Source: Leptasterias polaris (Eukaryota; Echinodermata; Asteroidea; Forcipulatida; Asteriidae). From it: a stretch of 64,000 bases of DNA. The number at the start of each line of letters is the position of its first letter. Within the stretch, counting starts at the first letter, position 1. Positions 1 to 11,600 of this stretch are shown here, piece by piece. The notes beneath the pieces are model-generated. The model worked only from the letters and a program-made list of their open reading frames with translations, was not told the DNA's origin and did not search any database. Made by a program: the position numbers and the translations under genes. The stretch lies in NCBI GenBank assembly GCA_037783415.1, contig JAZGTN010000052.1, positions 2,790,001-2,854,000 of the forward strand, written 5' to 3'.

Positions 1-812
1 TGGATTCGAGGGATCCTTAAAAGCCACTTGCACTGCAAGGAGAGTTTTTTTGAAGTAAAGATGAAGATGAAGACAAGGGTTTACTCTTTTTTTACCTTAG
101 TGGCAAATCCATATCTTTTGTTTTGGGACAAAACGTGATCGTTAAACCCTTTCGTTACCGAATTGTTTGGACATAAACAACTGCTGGTTACCGCATTGTT
201 TGACCACTCAAGCGTGAAGCACACATTCTTACACAACCGAAAGCTTTCGTTCAAAGGCAATTTTTAGAAACTCAATTATCATCTTGAAGATATTATTTTA
301 TAGCTAAATAAGTAATACAAAAATTCTCACTTATTGAATTCCCTTTCATATAATCAAAAAATCATTGAGATCGGTCAATAAATGTCAAAGTTCTTCGTCT
401 TTCTTTCCTCGGTGTGATCTGTAATCTAGAACACTTTTTTGTACACAACCATATAGCGCTCCGTAGGTGTTTGGCAATTCTGATCTTTCAACTTGGAAGA
501 GATTGCAAAATAGCAACCTTATTTTACCACCATTGGAAAGATCCGATCTTTCCCCTTTCCAATGATGGTAAGCTTGGGTATGGAGGGTGAACATGGACAA
601 AACTGCAGCTTTATTACAAATGGCCTTTGTGCTCAGGCTTGAGTGCTTTTTTGTGTGTAAGCTTGGTCGACTAAAGTCGTCAATGGTAAGGAAGAGGGGG
701 TATAAGTGCAGTCGACTAAAATCGCCTATGGTAAGGAAAGTTTTTTTTTTTAAAACAAGAAATAAGGAAAAATTCTTGACAAATGCTAGAGCTATCTTAG
801 GAAATAAATAAT
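1..812. other. Noncoding stretch, probably DNAI2 intron
   Basis: No coding exon is recognisable. Two small structures are visible. A hairpin around 527-568 is made of ACCATTGGAAAG and its near reverse complement. A motif of about 30 bp (GTCGACTAAA followed by ATGGTAAGGAA) occurs twice at about 666-696 and 711-740. Because DNAI2 exon 2 lies to the right on the minus strand and its third exon is not found here, this stretch is inferred to be part of a DNAI2 intron. Confidence 0.4.
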
Positions 813-965
813 TGAGAAACCAAAAGGGAAATTGACTGGGTAAATTTTAAAATTAATTTTGGGTTGAAAAAAGAAAAAATTACTAGAGTGGGACTTGAAC
901 CTGCGTCCTTCGGATTAATGCGCCGGTGCTCTACCAACCGTTGGCGGTCTCCCTATTAAGTCAAT
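813..965 (-). repeat. tRNA-derived SINE, degenerate copy
   Basis: Read on the minus strand, the copy has a degenerate tRNA-like head (B-box-like GGTTCAAGTCC relative near 893-904) followed by a tail that matches the element at 1116-1250, including the AAGGGAAATTGACTGG end at about 820-838. The A-box part is damaged. It is one of three copies of this family in the window (also 1116-1250 and a truncated one near 61541). Confidence 0.6.
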
Positions 966-1115
966 ATCTTTGTTCGGGGATCCAGTCAGAAGCCATTCAA
1001 CCTGTAACTGTTGTGTAGCCAGGGATCGCACCCAAGTTTACGATACAACCTAGGAAGCGGCAGCTGAGGGATCGCCTTAAGGGGATGTGACGTTTTATTT
1101 CAAACATCAAGTAAT

Positions 1116-1250
1116 AAACCACAAGGGAAATTGACTGGGGAATGTTATAAATAACTTTAGATTTGAACAAAGAAAAATTGACTGGAGCGGGACTTGAACC
1201 CGCGACTTCCAGATTATTGTGCCAGCGTTCTACCAACTGAGCTAGGAAAT
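1116..1250 (-). repeat. tRNA-derived SINE with intact Pol III boxes
   Basis: On the minus strand a canonical A box, TAGCTCAGTTGG (1233-1244), is followed by a B box, GGTTCAAGTCC (1190-1200), inside a recognisable D-arm/anticodon/T-arm order. The tail then shares its sequence with 813-965 and 61541-61610. The 3' half of the acceptor stem does not pair with the 5' half, so this is a SINE head and not a functional tRNA gene. It lies about 35 bp inside the intron that follows DNAI2 exon 2. Confidence 0.7.
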
Positions 1251-1282
1251 AATAGCAACAAGAAACACTGAGCTTGACCAAC

Positions 1283-3217
1283 CGTAGCCAGTTGCTGGAT
1301 TGTGTTGATGTATGTCTCGTCCTTCTCCACCTTCTTGCGGAACCTGATGACCTGCTCAACTTCCTGTGGGTTGATGTCCTTGGGCCAGCCTCCTTCCACA
1401 TGGTTAATGCCTCTTGTCTCCGTCTCAAATCTCTCTGTGTTTATCTGTTTAGAAAAACAAATTGTTGGAAAGTTCACTTTACTCAATATTAGTACAGTTG
1501 TAGTGAAATGTCCATTTATTGGAAAATCATTTTATTAAAGCCTTCCTACTGTTAGTGTCTGACCACTCATCATCAGGTTTGTACACAGCCTGCAATATCA
1601 TGCGGTGAATGCGATACACAGTACACAGTCAACCCTCCTACTGTCTGACCTTTCAATATCATCTACTTTGGTTTTGAATGATAAACTATGCTCAGCCTGA
1701 GTATGATATCATGTCGGTAATGCCTACTACCAGAGCTGTGTATTGAGAGAGTTGCAACAACTTGCGATAACAAGCCATTTTTGGGTCCAAAATCCGCATG
1801 GGTGCCAGACTAAACTGCACATTGGGTTCATCAATCAATCAATCAATCAATCAAAATAATTTATATAGCGCCGGTATCCATAAGTATGTTCAAAGGCGCT
1901 TTGACAAAGAATCTATTACATTTTGACTGAAAATGGCGTCCAGCATGAGCAACCAAATGACAAAAGAAAACTGGTCCATCCATGACGCAAATCTCTCAAT
2001 GCAGATTGCTCTGCCTACTACACGTATACACAGTCAGCCCCCCCTACTGTATGACCATACTGTTTTGAATGATGCCAGCCTACATTATGCTGTGAATACA
2101 TCAACACAGCACTACATGTACACACACAAAAACACCTGTAACCTAGCCCTCTTATTGTTGCTCTTTTGAGGGAAATTCAAACGTGATTTTGCTTCATTGA
2201 AGAATCATTGACTCCTTTCAAGTAATTATCCCTGAAGGTGCCTTCTGGCAACTCCTCATGGCCATTCATCATTGCCCTCGAGGACCACGGACCAGGTGGC
2301 CAGAAGGACACTTGCAAATTTCTGAACATTGCTTTGCAAGCAATTTAAGTATTTTTGGTGCAAGAAGCTCATAACCATTCCGATCTCAATTGCACCAACA
2401 TCCCTCTAAGGGATCTGAATTTGGTTTTATATGTAATTTAATTTTATTCAACACAGCTGTTCCCTGTTTTCTGTACTTTACTCTATTAAACATTAAGGAA
2501 GATTTTTTTTGTGTATTTTTCTTAAAAGTAGTTAGTATGGCCTTTTTGTTTATGACTACTCAAATTGGCCATATTAAATGATGGTTCTCCATCAAAGTAC
2601 CCTACTGCTTGACTATATTATTTTATTCTTTCAAAGTCTATGTTTCTTTAAATTTGAATTTTTAATAATACAAGACATTTTTATAGCTTATACATGTAAT
2701 GCAGGAGCCTCTATGCGCAACACAACATAAAACAATGAAATTAAATATATAAAGCAATTTGTTAAAAATATATAGATTCAAACAAAGGAGTCTTTCAAAG
2801 TCCCTTGAAAATCAGAAGATAGTCAGCTTTGCGAATATGAAGAGGTAAGTCATTCCATAACGAAGGTGTAATGAAGTAAGGCTCTTCAACCGTAGAATTT
2901 TGTTGGAAAATCTGGCCTGATTATCATTGAGCGATAATTTAGTTTCTGTGGTTACTTATGATGCTCTTAGGTTACCCTGTCGATGCCATCCCTCTTAACT
3001 TCACATCTTATAATTATTTGATGCTCTTGCTTACCTCATGTTCAGACATCTCCTGGACACACTGAATTCCTTTGTCCACAGGATTCTTCTCGATGAAATT
3101 CGATGCCAGGCTCTCGTCGGGCAAGATGTCAACGTGAAGCTCGGCCGGCCGGTCCGAAAAGTTGCATTGCCGACCAAACTCACTCCGCTTCTTGGTATAT
3201 ACGTAAACTATCTCCAT
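1283..3217 (-). CDS. DNAI2: Dynein axonemal intermediate chain 2, N-terminal exons (partial)
   Basis: Intermediate chain of the outer dynein arm, needed for assembly and docking of the motor on the ciliary doublet microtubule. Coding exon 1 is 3035-3217, starting [15 protein letters not shown] and ending SEHE at a GTAAGC donor. Coding exon 2 is 1283-1444, starting at an ACAG acceptor with [20 protein letters not shown] and continuing through [20 protein letters not shown]. Both are phase 0. The blocks [24 protein letters not shown] and [11 protein letters not shown] are strongly conserved in DNAI2 proteins. The exon 2 donor (ACG then GTTGGT) is weak, so that boundary is the least certain point. 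The WD-repeat part lies beyond the left edge. The start ATG has a good context (A at -3, G at +4). It is head to head with AP5Z1. Confidence 0.9.
1540..1705 (+). repeat. Diverged copies of the 116-bp repeat
   Basis: Inside DNAI2 intron 1, two degraded units carry the family landmarks: GTGAATGC, ACACAGTACACAGTCAACCC, CTCCTACTG and TGGTTTTGAATGAT. The same landmarks form the homogeneous array at 21185-21997. A further decayed unit lies at about 2030-2110. Confidence 0.6.
1826..1850. repeat. (ATCA)n microsatellite
   Basis: About six ATCA units sit directly before AAAATAATTTATATAGCGCC. A tetranucleotide run beside an otherwise unique repeat end looks like the tail of an old retroposon insertion, but the body was not identified. 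Confidence 0.5.
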
Positions 3218-5652
3218 GATTACAGAAGATCGGGCTGTGCCCTCGAGTCAGTCTTTCTGCATTTAACATTAAAAAACAAATTGAGAATCCAAATAAAGTT
3301 CAAGATTTATCTTTGTAAATGAGAAGAAAATTTTGAAGAAATAATTTTTTAAAAATTATTTTGGTTGGTGTTCGGCTTTATGCTTTGTATTATGTTGTCG
3401 TCGTTGCGGTTGAAGCAGGGCACCCGCTAATTTTCAGAGTTTCCCGAGATGTGGATCGTGATGGATGGTTTCTCCGATTGTTGACTTTAAAAATTGTCAA
3501 TTTGGAGCACAAAAACATGATCGTGAGTACAATTAAATGCCTGATTTTGCATCTTAGACATATCAAGAAGCCAGTAGGCGGTTTTTAAGTTAAATTTAAG
3601 CTATTTTGTTGGGTCTTTTTCTGTCATTCTGAGGCATTTTTGTGGCTTGGCTTGGTGTGGGGAAAAAATCATAGCAAATTGAGTTTTCCCATCGTTATGT
3701 ACAATGGAATGGTTCGCTGGGGCGCTAGCAGGCTAGTACAGTCATTTGACCAGTTCGGGATCATTGACCAGTTCGGGATCACTTCAACTTTGCAATAACC
3801 AAATAATTACATTACTTCTCACATTACTTCTCACATTACCAATTTCTGTTGATACATGTGAAGAATAACATCCATGAAAAAAAAAAAAAAAATATAAGGT
3901 GCCAAACATCATCGGCAAATAAATTATGGCAGTTTTTCTGAAATTTGTCCGCGAAATTGATCATTATTTTGTTTTAAAATGTTGGTTGAAAAACGCTGTT
4001 AAAACTTCTCACCATCAGAATTGGAATGCCAGGGCAAAATACATTTATGTAAAATGCTAAGAATGTGTCAAAAATATTTCCTGTAAATACTGAGCAGTCG
4101 TCTTGTTTTTTTGAGAAGACAAAATTACCCAAACCGTCTTTGGGGGGGCATCGTACCCTTGACCAGTTCGGGATCACTCAACATCTCATTGCGTCAAATG
4201 GTGCCGCACTAACTTACTAAGTGAGGTAAAATCATACTGCTGCAGTAGAAAGTTTATCTATTGCTTTTGAGATACATTACTTCAACAAATGTTTGTAGAT
4301 TTTTGATTTTTTTTGAGAAAATGAAACTTGGAGGGGTCAATAATGCTTTTAGATGCACTTCACTTTTACATTCTCCTTTGCTGTTGTTTTGTGTTTTTGT
4401 CGCTGGGTTTTTGCGCTGCTGTTGAAGACACTTGCATGACATTCACTTATGAAAGGTAGTCCAAGTCCATGCCAACACACTTCTGAAGTTTCTTGTCCTT
4501 GAGAGACAGTTTTATGAATGGGAGTATGGGTTTGCAATAAAGGGCACGCTACTGATTCAGAATAGATTCAACTGATCCTGAACTGGTCAAACAGGTGACG
4601 AAACTTTTCTCACAGCCTCTTCATAAGTACTAATCTTTTTTTGTCAGTGACTACGTACTTGGTGAGTTTTATGACATGTTTACGTAAACTGATAAACTTT
4701 TTTGTTTAAGAATTCAAAAAGTGATCCAGAACTGGTCAAACGACTGTACAACCGCAGATTTCAACATTTAGAAACAGCGCCCAACATTACTGGGTCTAGG
4801 TCTAAGCATGGAGGTACAAACTATATACAGTCAATGAAAATACATCATTGCATTAACAGCTGACGACCACAACACAAAATTGACATGACACCGCTAAATT
4901 TAACGAAACTGTGTGACAAGTATTAAGTTACGGTTTAATGAAAAGCTTTTGGTAAATAATTGACAGTAGCTGAGTAGAGTAGGTTCTTTAATGCTACTTT
5001 CAAAATTGTTGTTGGTATGAAATTCACGAATTATAAGTTCATTTGTTACGGTTTACTCACCAAATAATGATTTGTTCTTTACTTTACTCAATCAATCAAT
5101 CGTCCAGTCGCCATTTATCGTGTAGTAAATTGTTGCTAAGGCAGCCTAGAGCATGGTGCCCTTATGTTAATAACAACAGTGTACGAATAGTAAAGCATTG
5201 AGAAGGGTACATTACTTTTGAGGTGCCTTGCCAACCTTCATCTGTAAAACAAATTCTTACAAATGTACCAGGACATTCAAACTTTAAATTTAAGGCATAA
5301 CTTTTCTTTTTTGAAATTATTAGGATATATATATATATTTTTAAATTAATTGATTATACTTTTAACGATATTTGAACTGCATTTCAAATCGATGTCAACC
5401 AAGGCAGACAGGGTTTCCTACAAGTTTTTTCTTATTAAAACAATAGTAAAGTTTGCGACAAAATATCCTACCACGGAAGTATCTTATAGCGCCCTCTGTC
5501 GAAAACTTCTATGAAGCGTCAACAGTGAGTTGGAAAACATGCATGAGTGTGTGTGTCCTCCCTTCCGCAAACTTTGACACTGATGGTGATGATGTGACTG
5601 AAAATGAATCACCCAGCGTCTTGAATTTTAATTGTTGCTTGTCAGCTACAAA
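3218..5652. promoter_or_regulatory. Divergent intergenic region between DNAI2 and AP5Z1
   Basis: The two start codons are 2.4 kb apart and point away from each other, so both promoters and 5' UTRs should lie here. I see no TATA box clearly placed for either gene. About 1 kb is occupied by the TIR element at 3736-4749. The remainder (4750-5652) is AT-rich with no recognisable coding exon. Any 5' noncoding exons cannot be placed from sequence alone. Confidence 0.4.
3736..4749. mobile_element. Non-autonomous DNA element with ~29-bp TIRs
   Basis: The left end, GTACAGTCATTTGACCAGTT (3736-), is the near reverse complement of the right end ending at 4749 (GTGATCCAGAACTGGTCAAA plus CGACTGTAC). The subterminal word GACCAGTTCGGGATCA is repeated at about 3765-3781 and 4160-4175, and inverted at about 4573-4591. 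No transposase coding is seen, so it is a MITE-like or internally deleted element of about 1 kb. The TIR starts and ends with GTAC, so the exact target duplication cannot be separated from the TIR. Confidence 0.65.
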
Positions 5653-8600
5653 ATGACCGCAGTGGTGGAAAAGTGTATCTCAAGAGCAAGGTAAGCCGCG
5701 TCATCTATTCGCACGGCCCAACTGCACTGCCACCGCTGCCCACTCCTGCTCCAACAAGACCGCTGGCACTTGGCTTGGCACTGCCACTGGCAGGAGTAGG
5801 ATGGCCGGGCTGAAGAGCATTGCTTAATTACGTACAATTCTTGTATTTTAAGTTAACTCTATATGTCATGTATGTTCAGGATGCACGATGGGAACGATTG
5901 TACTGTTAGTGTAATGAAAAAGCATGGAGGCTCCATGGATAATGTAAATGATCTTTTTTAACCACAGTGTAGGAAGAAGAAGAAGGTTAGGCATGCTAAT
6001 GCTAGGCTGCTACTACTAGTGCTACTGCTACTGCTAGTGCTACACTACAGTGCTCCACTGCTAGTATAGTAGTGCTAGTGCTACTGTGCTAGCCCCAGTT
6101 GTGTGGCCAAGCTGAATCCTTGGCCACACACAAGTGGGGCTAGGTTTATACTAGATGTCAAACAATTAGAGCTACATTTTTTTTTCATTGAATGATAGTC
6201 AAGTCTTTCCTTAAACAGGATGAGGTGACTGGCACGGGGGTTGGACTGGGGGAATGGCCCAATGCGCATGTGTATATAATTATATATTGTCCCATCCCAG
6301 CACTTTTGGATGAGTCGCCATGTAGACTTCATGTTCGGAAAATTACTGCTTACCCGAATGGATTCTGAAATGAGTTGTTTGCATTTTGCTTTTATACCAT
6401 GTGTACTTATTGTTTATCTTGGCAGCTCCAGCTTTCTTTAATATTCAATATTGTGACACCACACTCTACTTTGCTTAGCAATTATAATTGATACGTATTA
6501 TAATAATATTAAGATCAGTCTTAGGTGTTTGCGATGTTGGCATGGATGGGGCTAGTGGGTGAAACAAGACAAAATAAAGACAGACATAAATAATACTTTA
6601 CTTAAAACTAAAACACTTCCATAATAAGATGAACCAAGAAACAGTCATTGTTAGTGTCATTGCAACAAGTTTTTTCCCTAAAGTACCACATAAACACAAA
6701 CAATGAAATACCAACACACTATTCTTCAATTGTTTTTCTTTTCTCTCTGAACAGGAATAAAACCAAAGCAGAATTAGATGCATTTTACGACAGCCTCCTA
6801 AACATACTAAGCTCGTCTCAGCCATCAGACAAAGACAAGGGTGACTGCCTGATTGACCTGCGGAGACTGTTGCTTTATCTGGCTTGCACAAAGCATAGGA
6901 GAAGGTATAATCTCGGATCTATTTTCTTTCCATTCAAGCCTCAAAATGTAGTCGGCCTATCTTATTTTGTTTGTTTGCGCCTACATAGCAGGCCTGGGCT
7001 GGATTTCACAAAGCACTAAGATGCATCTTTAGAAGAGTTTTCACTATTTACCATAGTGATTTGTATTGTGACATCACCCTTTGCTTAGTGATTAAAGAAT
7101 GATTTGCATTTCAAATTAATCTTACATGTAGCTCTTTGTAAAATTAAGCTCTGGACTTACACGAAAGCAATGGCCTCTATTGCCCCGGTCTTGGCCTTGG
7201 TGCCCCTTCAAAAGTTTCCCATAATAGACTCTTAGATCGTCCAATGGAAGTGCCCTATGTAAACTGGAAATGGTCTTGTCTACTCAAAGATGAAATTTCA
7301 GGCCTGACATAGCACTAATTCATCCTTAATTTCACTTGTCCATTTTCTGAATGTAAAGTTACTTTACCTGGAGTATCCCTTTGCTTCTATCATATTTTCA
7401 ATATCCGTTAAAGACTTATACAACGGATATATACAAAGTAATTGTCAAAGACCAGTATCCTCACTTGACTTGGTGTATCCCAACATATAATATGCATAAA
7501 ATAACAAACATATGAAAGTTTATGCTCAATTGGTGATCAAAGTTGCAACAAAATAATGAAAGAAAAAACACCCTGCCTTAAGCCTTTCTCAGATTCAAAT
7601 CTTTTGGTGAAAAATTACCTCTTTCTCTAAAACTACATTACAAAGGGTGTCGTTTCTAACAATGTTTTATACTATCAACTGATTAACAGCTCTCCAATTG
7701 CTCTTTACCAAGAAAGTGTTTATGGTCATTAGTTTTTGGAGTAAATATCAAAGATACACCCTCCTTTTAAAAACCCAACTCACTTTTTGCCTATCACTTA
7801 ACTTTTAAAAATTTAGAAAGTAACATACATGTACTTCAAAGAAGGAAAAAATACCACAGCAGCCACTTTCTGCAGGAATTATATTCTTCCTACTGATTTC
7901 TGGTTTGTTTGCCCTTGGAAAAAACAGAAAAAGTGTGGTTTAATAGCCTGAAAAGTCTCTTCCCTTTTCAATGAAATTGTTCTACTTTTTTTTCAAGGAC
8001 CAAACATTATACCTGTTTCTGTCAGTAAGGATGTTTGTATCAAATTTATTTGAAAAACTTAGAATTAACATCTTCATACTTTTCAACTGATGTATAGTAC
8101 ATGCATCAGCACAATTTACAATATTTCCTCTCTTATAAAGGTTACCACAGCACCTCGTTGACAGACTAAAATGCCTTCTGACAGAGAAGGATCATGGGAT
8201 ATTGGGCGGGGTCAAAGGCTCAATTCTGTGCAGCGCCATCTTGCAGGAGTACGCTCCGACAGAGCAAGTAGTTATCGACAACTTCAATCCACCTGTTAAT
8301 TTGAAGCAGGTGCCATTCATCTTACCTGTACTGATGAATCAAGTGAGTTTCACTTTAATTGCTTTATGCTATGTTTTATTTTATGAAACAGGGCCATTGT
8401 AGGCCTACATCTGGTCTTGTGTTTTAAATCATTACTGGTAGTCTGGTATGTTATTTTACTTAGTTTCTAGTATATTCAGGTATTGCTTATTATTTTCAGT
8501 GTCTTGCATTTTATCTGCTGATGAGTTTTTAAATTTGTTGAATTTCGTGATTTGTAATGCTAGTGTAACTGTGTCATGTTTTGTTTATAGCGTTGCCTTG

Positions 8601-11600
8601 TATGTGTTATATTACCAGCTGTGTTTTTAACTAAACTTATTATGAGGATGCATTTTCTAGAGATTTTGAAATATTTCAAAATCAGTGAAAGTGTTTTCGT
8701 ATTTTCAATCGTTATTTATTGTCTCTAACTGTATCTTTGTGTTATAACTTTGGATATGGAGCGCTAGATGGCAGTAGACTTACCAGGTAAATTTCCATTG
8801 TTTACTCTAGTTCTGAGCATGCGAACGTTTCCAAGAACAATGGATTTACCTGGTAAGTCTGCTGCCACCTAGCGTTCCAGAAAGATTCCTATTTTGGGAA
8901 TTTGTTTGGTTTCAGGGTGACATAGTTGGCCATACAGAGATGTTAGTTTCACACATGGTCCGCTGGGTGTCTACCGTTGGCTTTGACGCAGATGTACAGG
9001 CCAGAGCTCTTGGATGTCTGGTCAGCTTAGCAACACTGAATAGATCTCTAATATCAGGAGGTACTTGTCTTTCAACTAGAAAATAAAATAAATAAAAAAT
9101 AAATTAAGTGCCTCGGCAGTGTTCAAACTTACGTCAGATTATTTTGTACTGTAATCATTCCGAATCTAAATGAATAGACCGTAGGAGGGTTGACTTTGTA
9201 CTGTGTAGATGCATTCATTACCTGATATCAAATTGCAGACTGGCATACTTTAGTTGGCAATAAAACCACAGTCGATAGTATTGAATGGTCAGACAGTAGG
9301 AGGGTTGACTGTGTACTGTGTAGATGCATTCACCACATGATATCACATTGCAGACTGGCATAATTTAGCTATCAATAAAACTACAGTTGTTGATATCGAA
9401 TGGACAGACAGTAGGAGGGTTGACTATGTACTGTGTAGATTTTTGATATCACCATGTGATATCAAATTGCAGTTTGGAATAGTTTATCCATCATAAAATC
9501 ACAGTCGATGATATTAAAGTTGTATTTGGCAGCTTTTATGCAAATAGTTATACAGAATATACATATAAAATAAAGAGATAGTGCATTAAAATGACCCCCT
9601 ACTTATCTGTTTTTTCTTTTCTAGAACAGATTTATGTGGTGAGTTCTCAGATCAGTGACTGGTTAACACAGGCTAGCATCAACCAGGCTCCTAATCCAAA
9701 CACAAGACAGTCGAAGTCTAAGAAAATTGAGCAGGTATAAGTTTCAGATCAGTGTATGAAATATTTGCCTCTGTAGGTAACATACTTACATTTGTGCACA
9801 GTATTTTTGCTGTCTCAGTTGTATATCTAAGGGGTATATGTGGCCGAGCAGCCAAGCGCACTGAGCTCCAGATTTGGTGTTTCCGATCAGCAGAGTGTGG
9901 GTTCGATTCCCGGTCTTGACGTTTGTGTCCTTAAGCAAGACACATAACCATTATTGCTTTGTTGGATGGAACGTAAAGCCATTGGTCTTGTGTTTTGTGT
10001 ATTGAACATGAAAGAACCCAATACACTTGTTGTTAAGAGAAGGGGTTTACCCGGTGTTTTCTGGTCTGGTAAGCTGCATATTGCGCCACAGCACTTTGTA
10101 AACCGTTACATGGTGCTACGTAAATAAATGGGTCTTATATTTCAAACATAGCTTCGCATACCTTGTAGAAAATATAACATGCGCTTTGAAATGCTCTCAG
10201 GTGGGATAAGGCTGTATAATAATTTCATGTTTTAAGCACTTGAGATTGCTTTTTGTATAATATCTGCCACCCGTTCATCTTAAGCTTTTTTGTAATGTGT
10301 CTTACAGTACCCTTTGAAGTCTATGTTTTAGCTTGGCAAGCACGCTTGTTCTTTCCAATCACCTCTTTCTCTAAGCGTCATGTATAAACACTGCCCAGGT
10401 TTGTCTTGCAATAGACCCTTTACATGTGACCTCACTGCGGTTAATGAAGACCTGTCATTGGCTGAGAGTTGTGTATGGCTCTTGCATATCTGCACGTTTC
10501 CATTGTTTAACCTCAGCGATGACGGCCAGTACAAGGGGTCTATAGAGTTTTCTCTTTCATCTCAGCTGTTCTTTGTGCTTGTTTGCCCTGCTGACGTCAT
10601 TAATGTAACAATATTATACTTTTGTTCTTTATGTTATTTTAAAAAAAATTGTTGAATATTTTACTTTGAGATCTAGTCAAATCATAAACACTAACATCAT
10701 GATAGGATTGGAAAGACGGTGATTGGTGGAGTTATTCACAATAGGTCAAACATTTTACAGGCGAATGCCTTGAACCGAATATACAGATATTAAAATTGAT
10801 TCCAAAACTCAGGAATGATTTCCTCTCTTTTGTGGCACCAGGTCACAGAGATTGACGGGTCCACCTGCCAGGAGTTCTTCACCTTCCTCAATCTGAGTCA
10901 GTACTACTCCCAAGACCAACTCCTAAACATCCACAGCTTCTCCTGCCTGCGTTCCTGGCTCCTCACAACCCACTTCTCATCATCAGAGGGGAACCTGACC
11001 CCATCCAGTAGCGGGTCATCGTCGGGGGCGGGTGCGGTGACGCCGGAGTCGACGAGGTCCAAGCTCATGACCTCGTGGAGCTTTGCAACTAAAGCGAGAC
11101 AGGTGTTGGTAGACAAGGCCTGCGAGTATGGCTTGAGAGTCATTGACCAGTGCGAGAGAAGTAAGGAGATGCATCTCAGGGTAACTCGTTGCTAAACAAT
11201 CTTGGAATGAACCATAGAAGGAGACCCCGGATAACACTGAATGAGTTATTATCCGCGCAACTCAGTTAGGAGTTATGGGCCTGTGCACCCTTTGTATTAC
11301 AGGGCTCAAAGTTACACTGGACTGCATAAACAACAAAAATGTACTCAAATTGGAACTTGAAACTGCTCAGAGGTTGAGTCTTGCTACAATTATCTCTGAT
11401 GTTCACAAACACCCATTGGCACAAAGATACCATTTTTTTACAAAGAGCCTCTATTGTACAAGATATATGACGTTATTACAAAATCAAGATACGCCCTTTT
11501 TGCACTGACACCGAAATGGTTCAGCTTTTTAAAGTGACATTAGTTGGAATTTTCGGAATAGCAGAAAAAAAGAAGATAGTTCACATCAGCACTAAATACT

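Noticed and set aside
1183..1250. A tRNA gene on the minus strand
   Set aside because: A and B boxes are canonical, but the acceptor stem does not pair and the T-arm side continues into a SINE tail shared with other copies.
1214..1282. Extension of DNAI2 exon 2 past the ACG codon
   Set aside because: The frame stays open but runs into the SINE, and family similarity stops at QQLAT, so it is read as intron.
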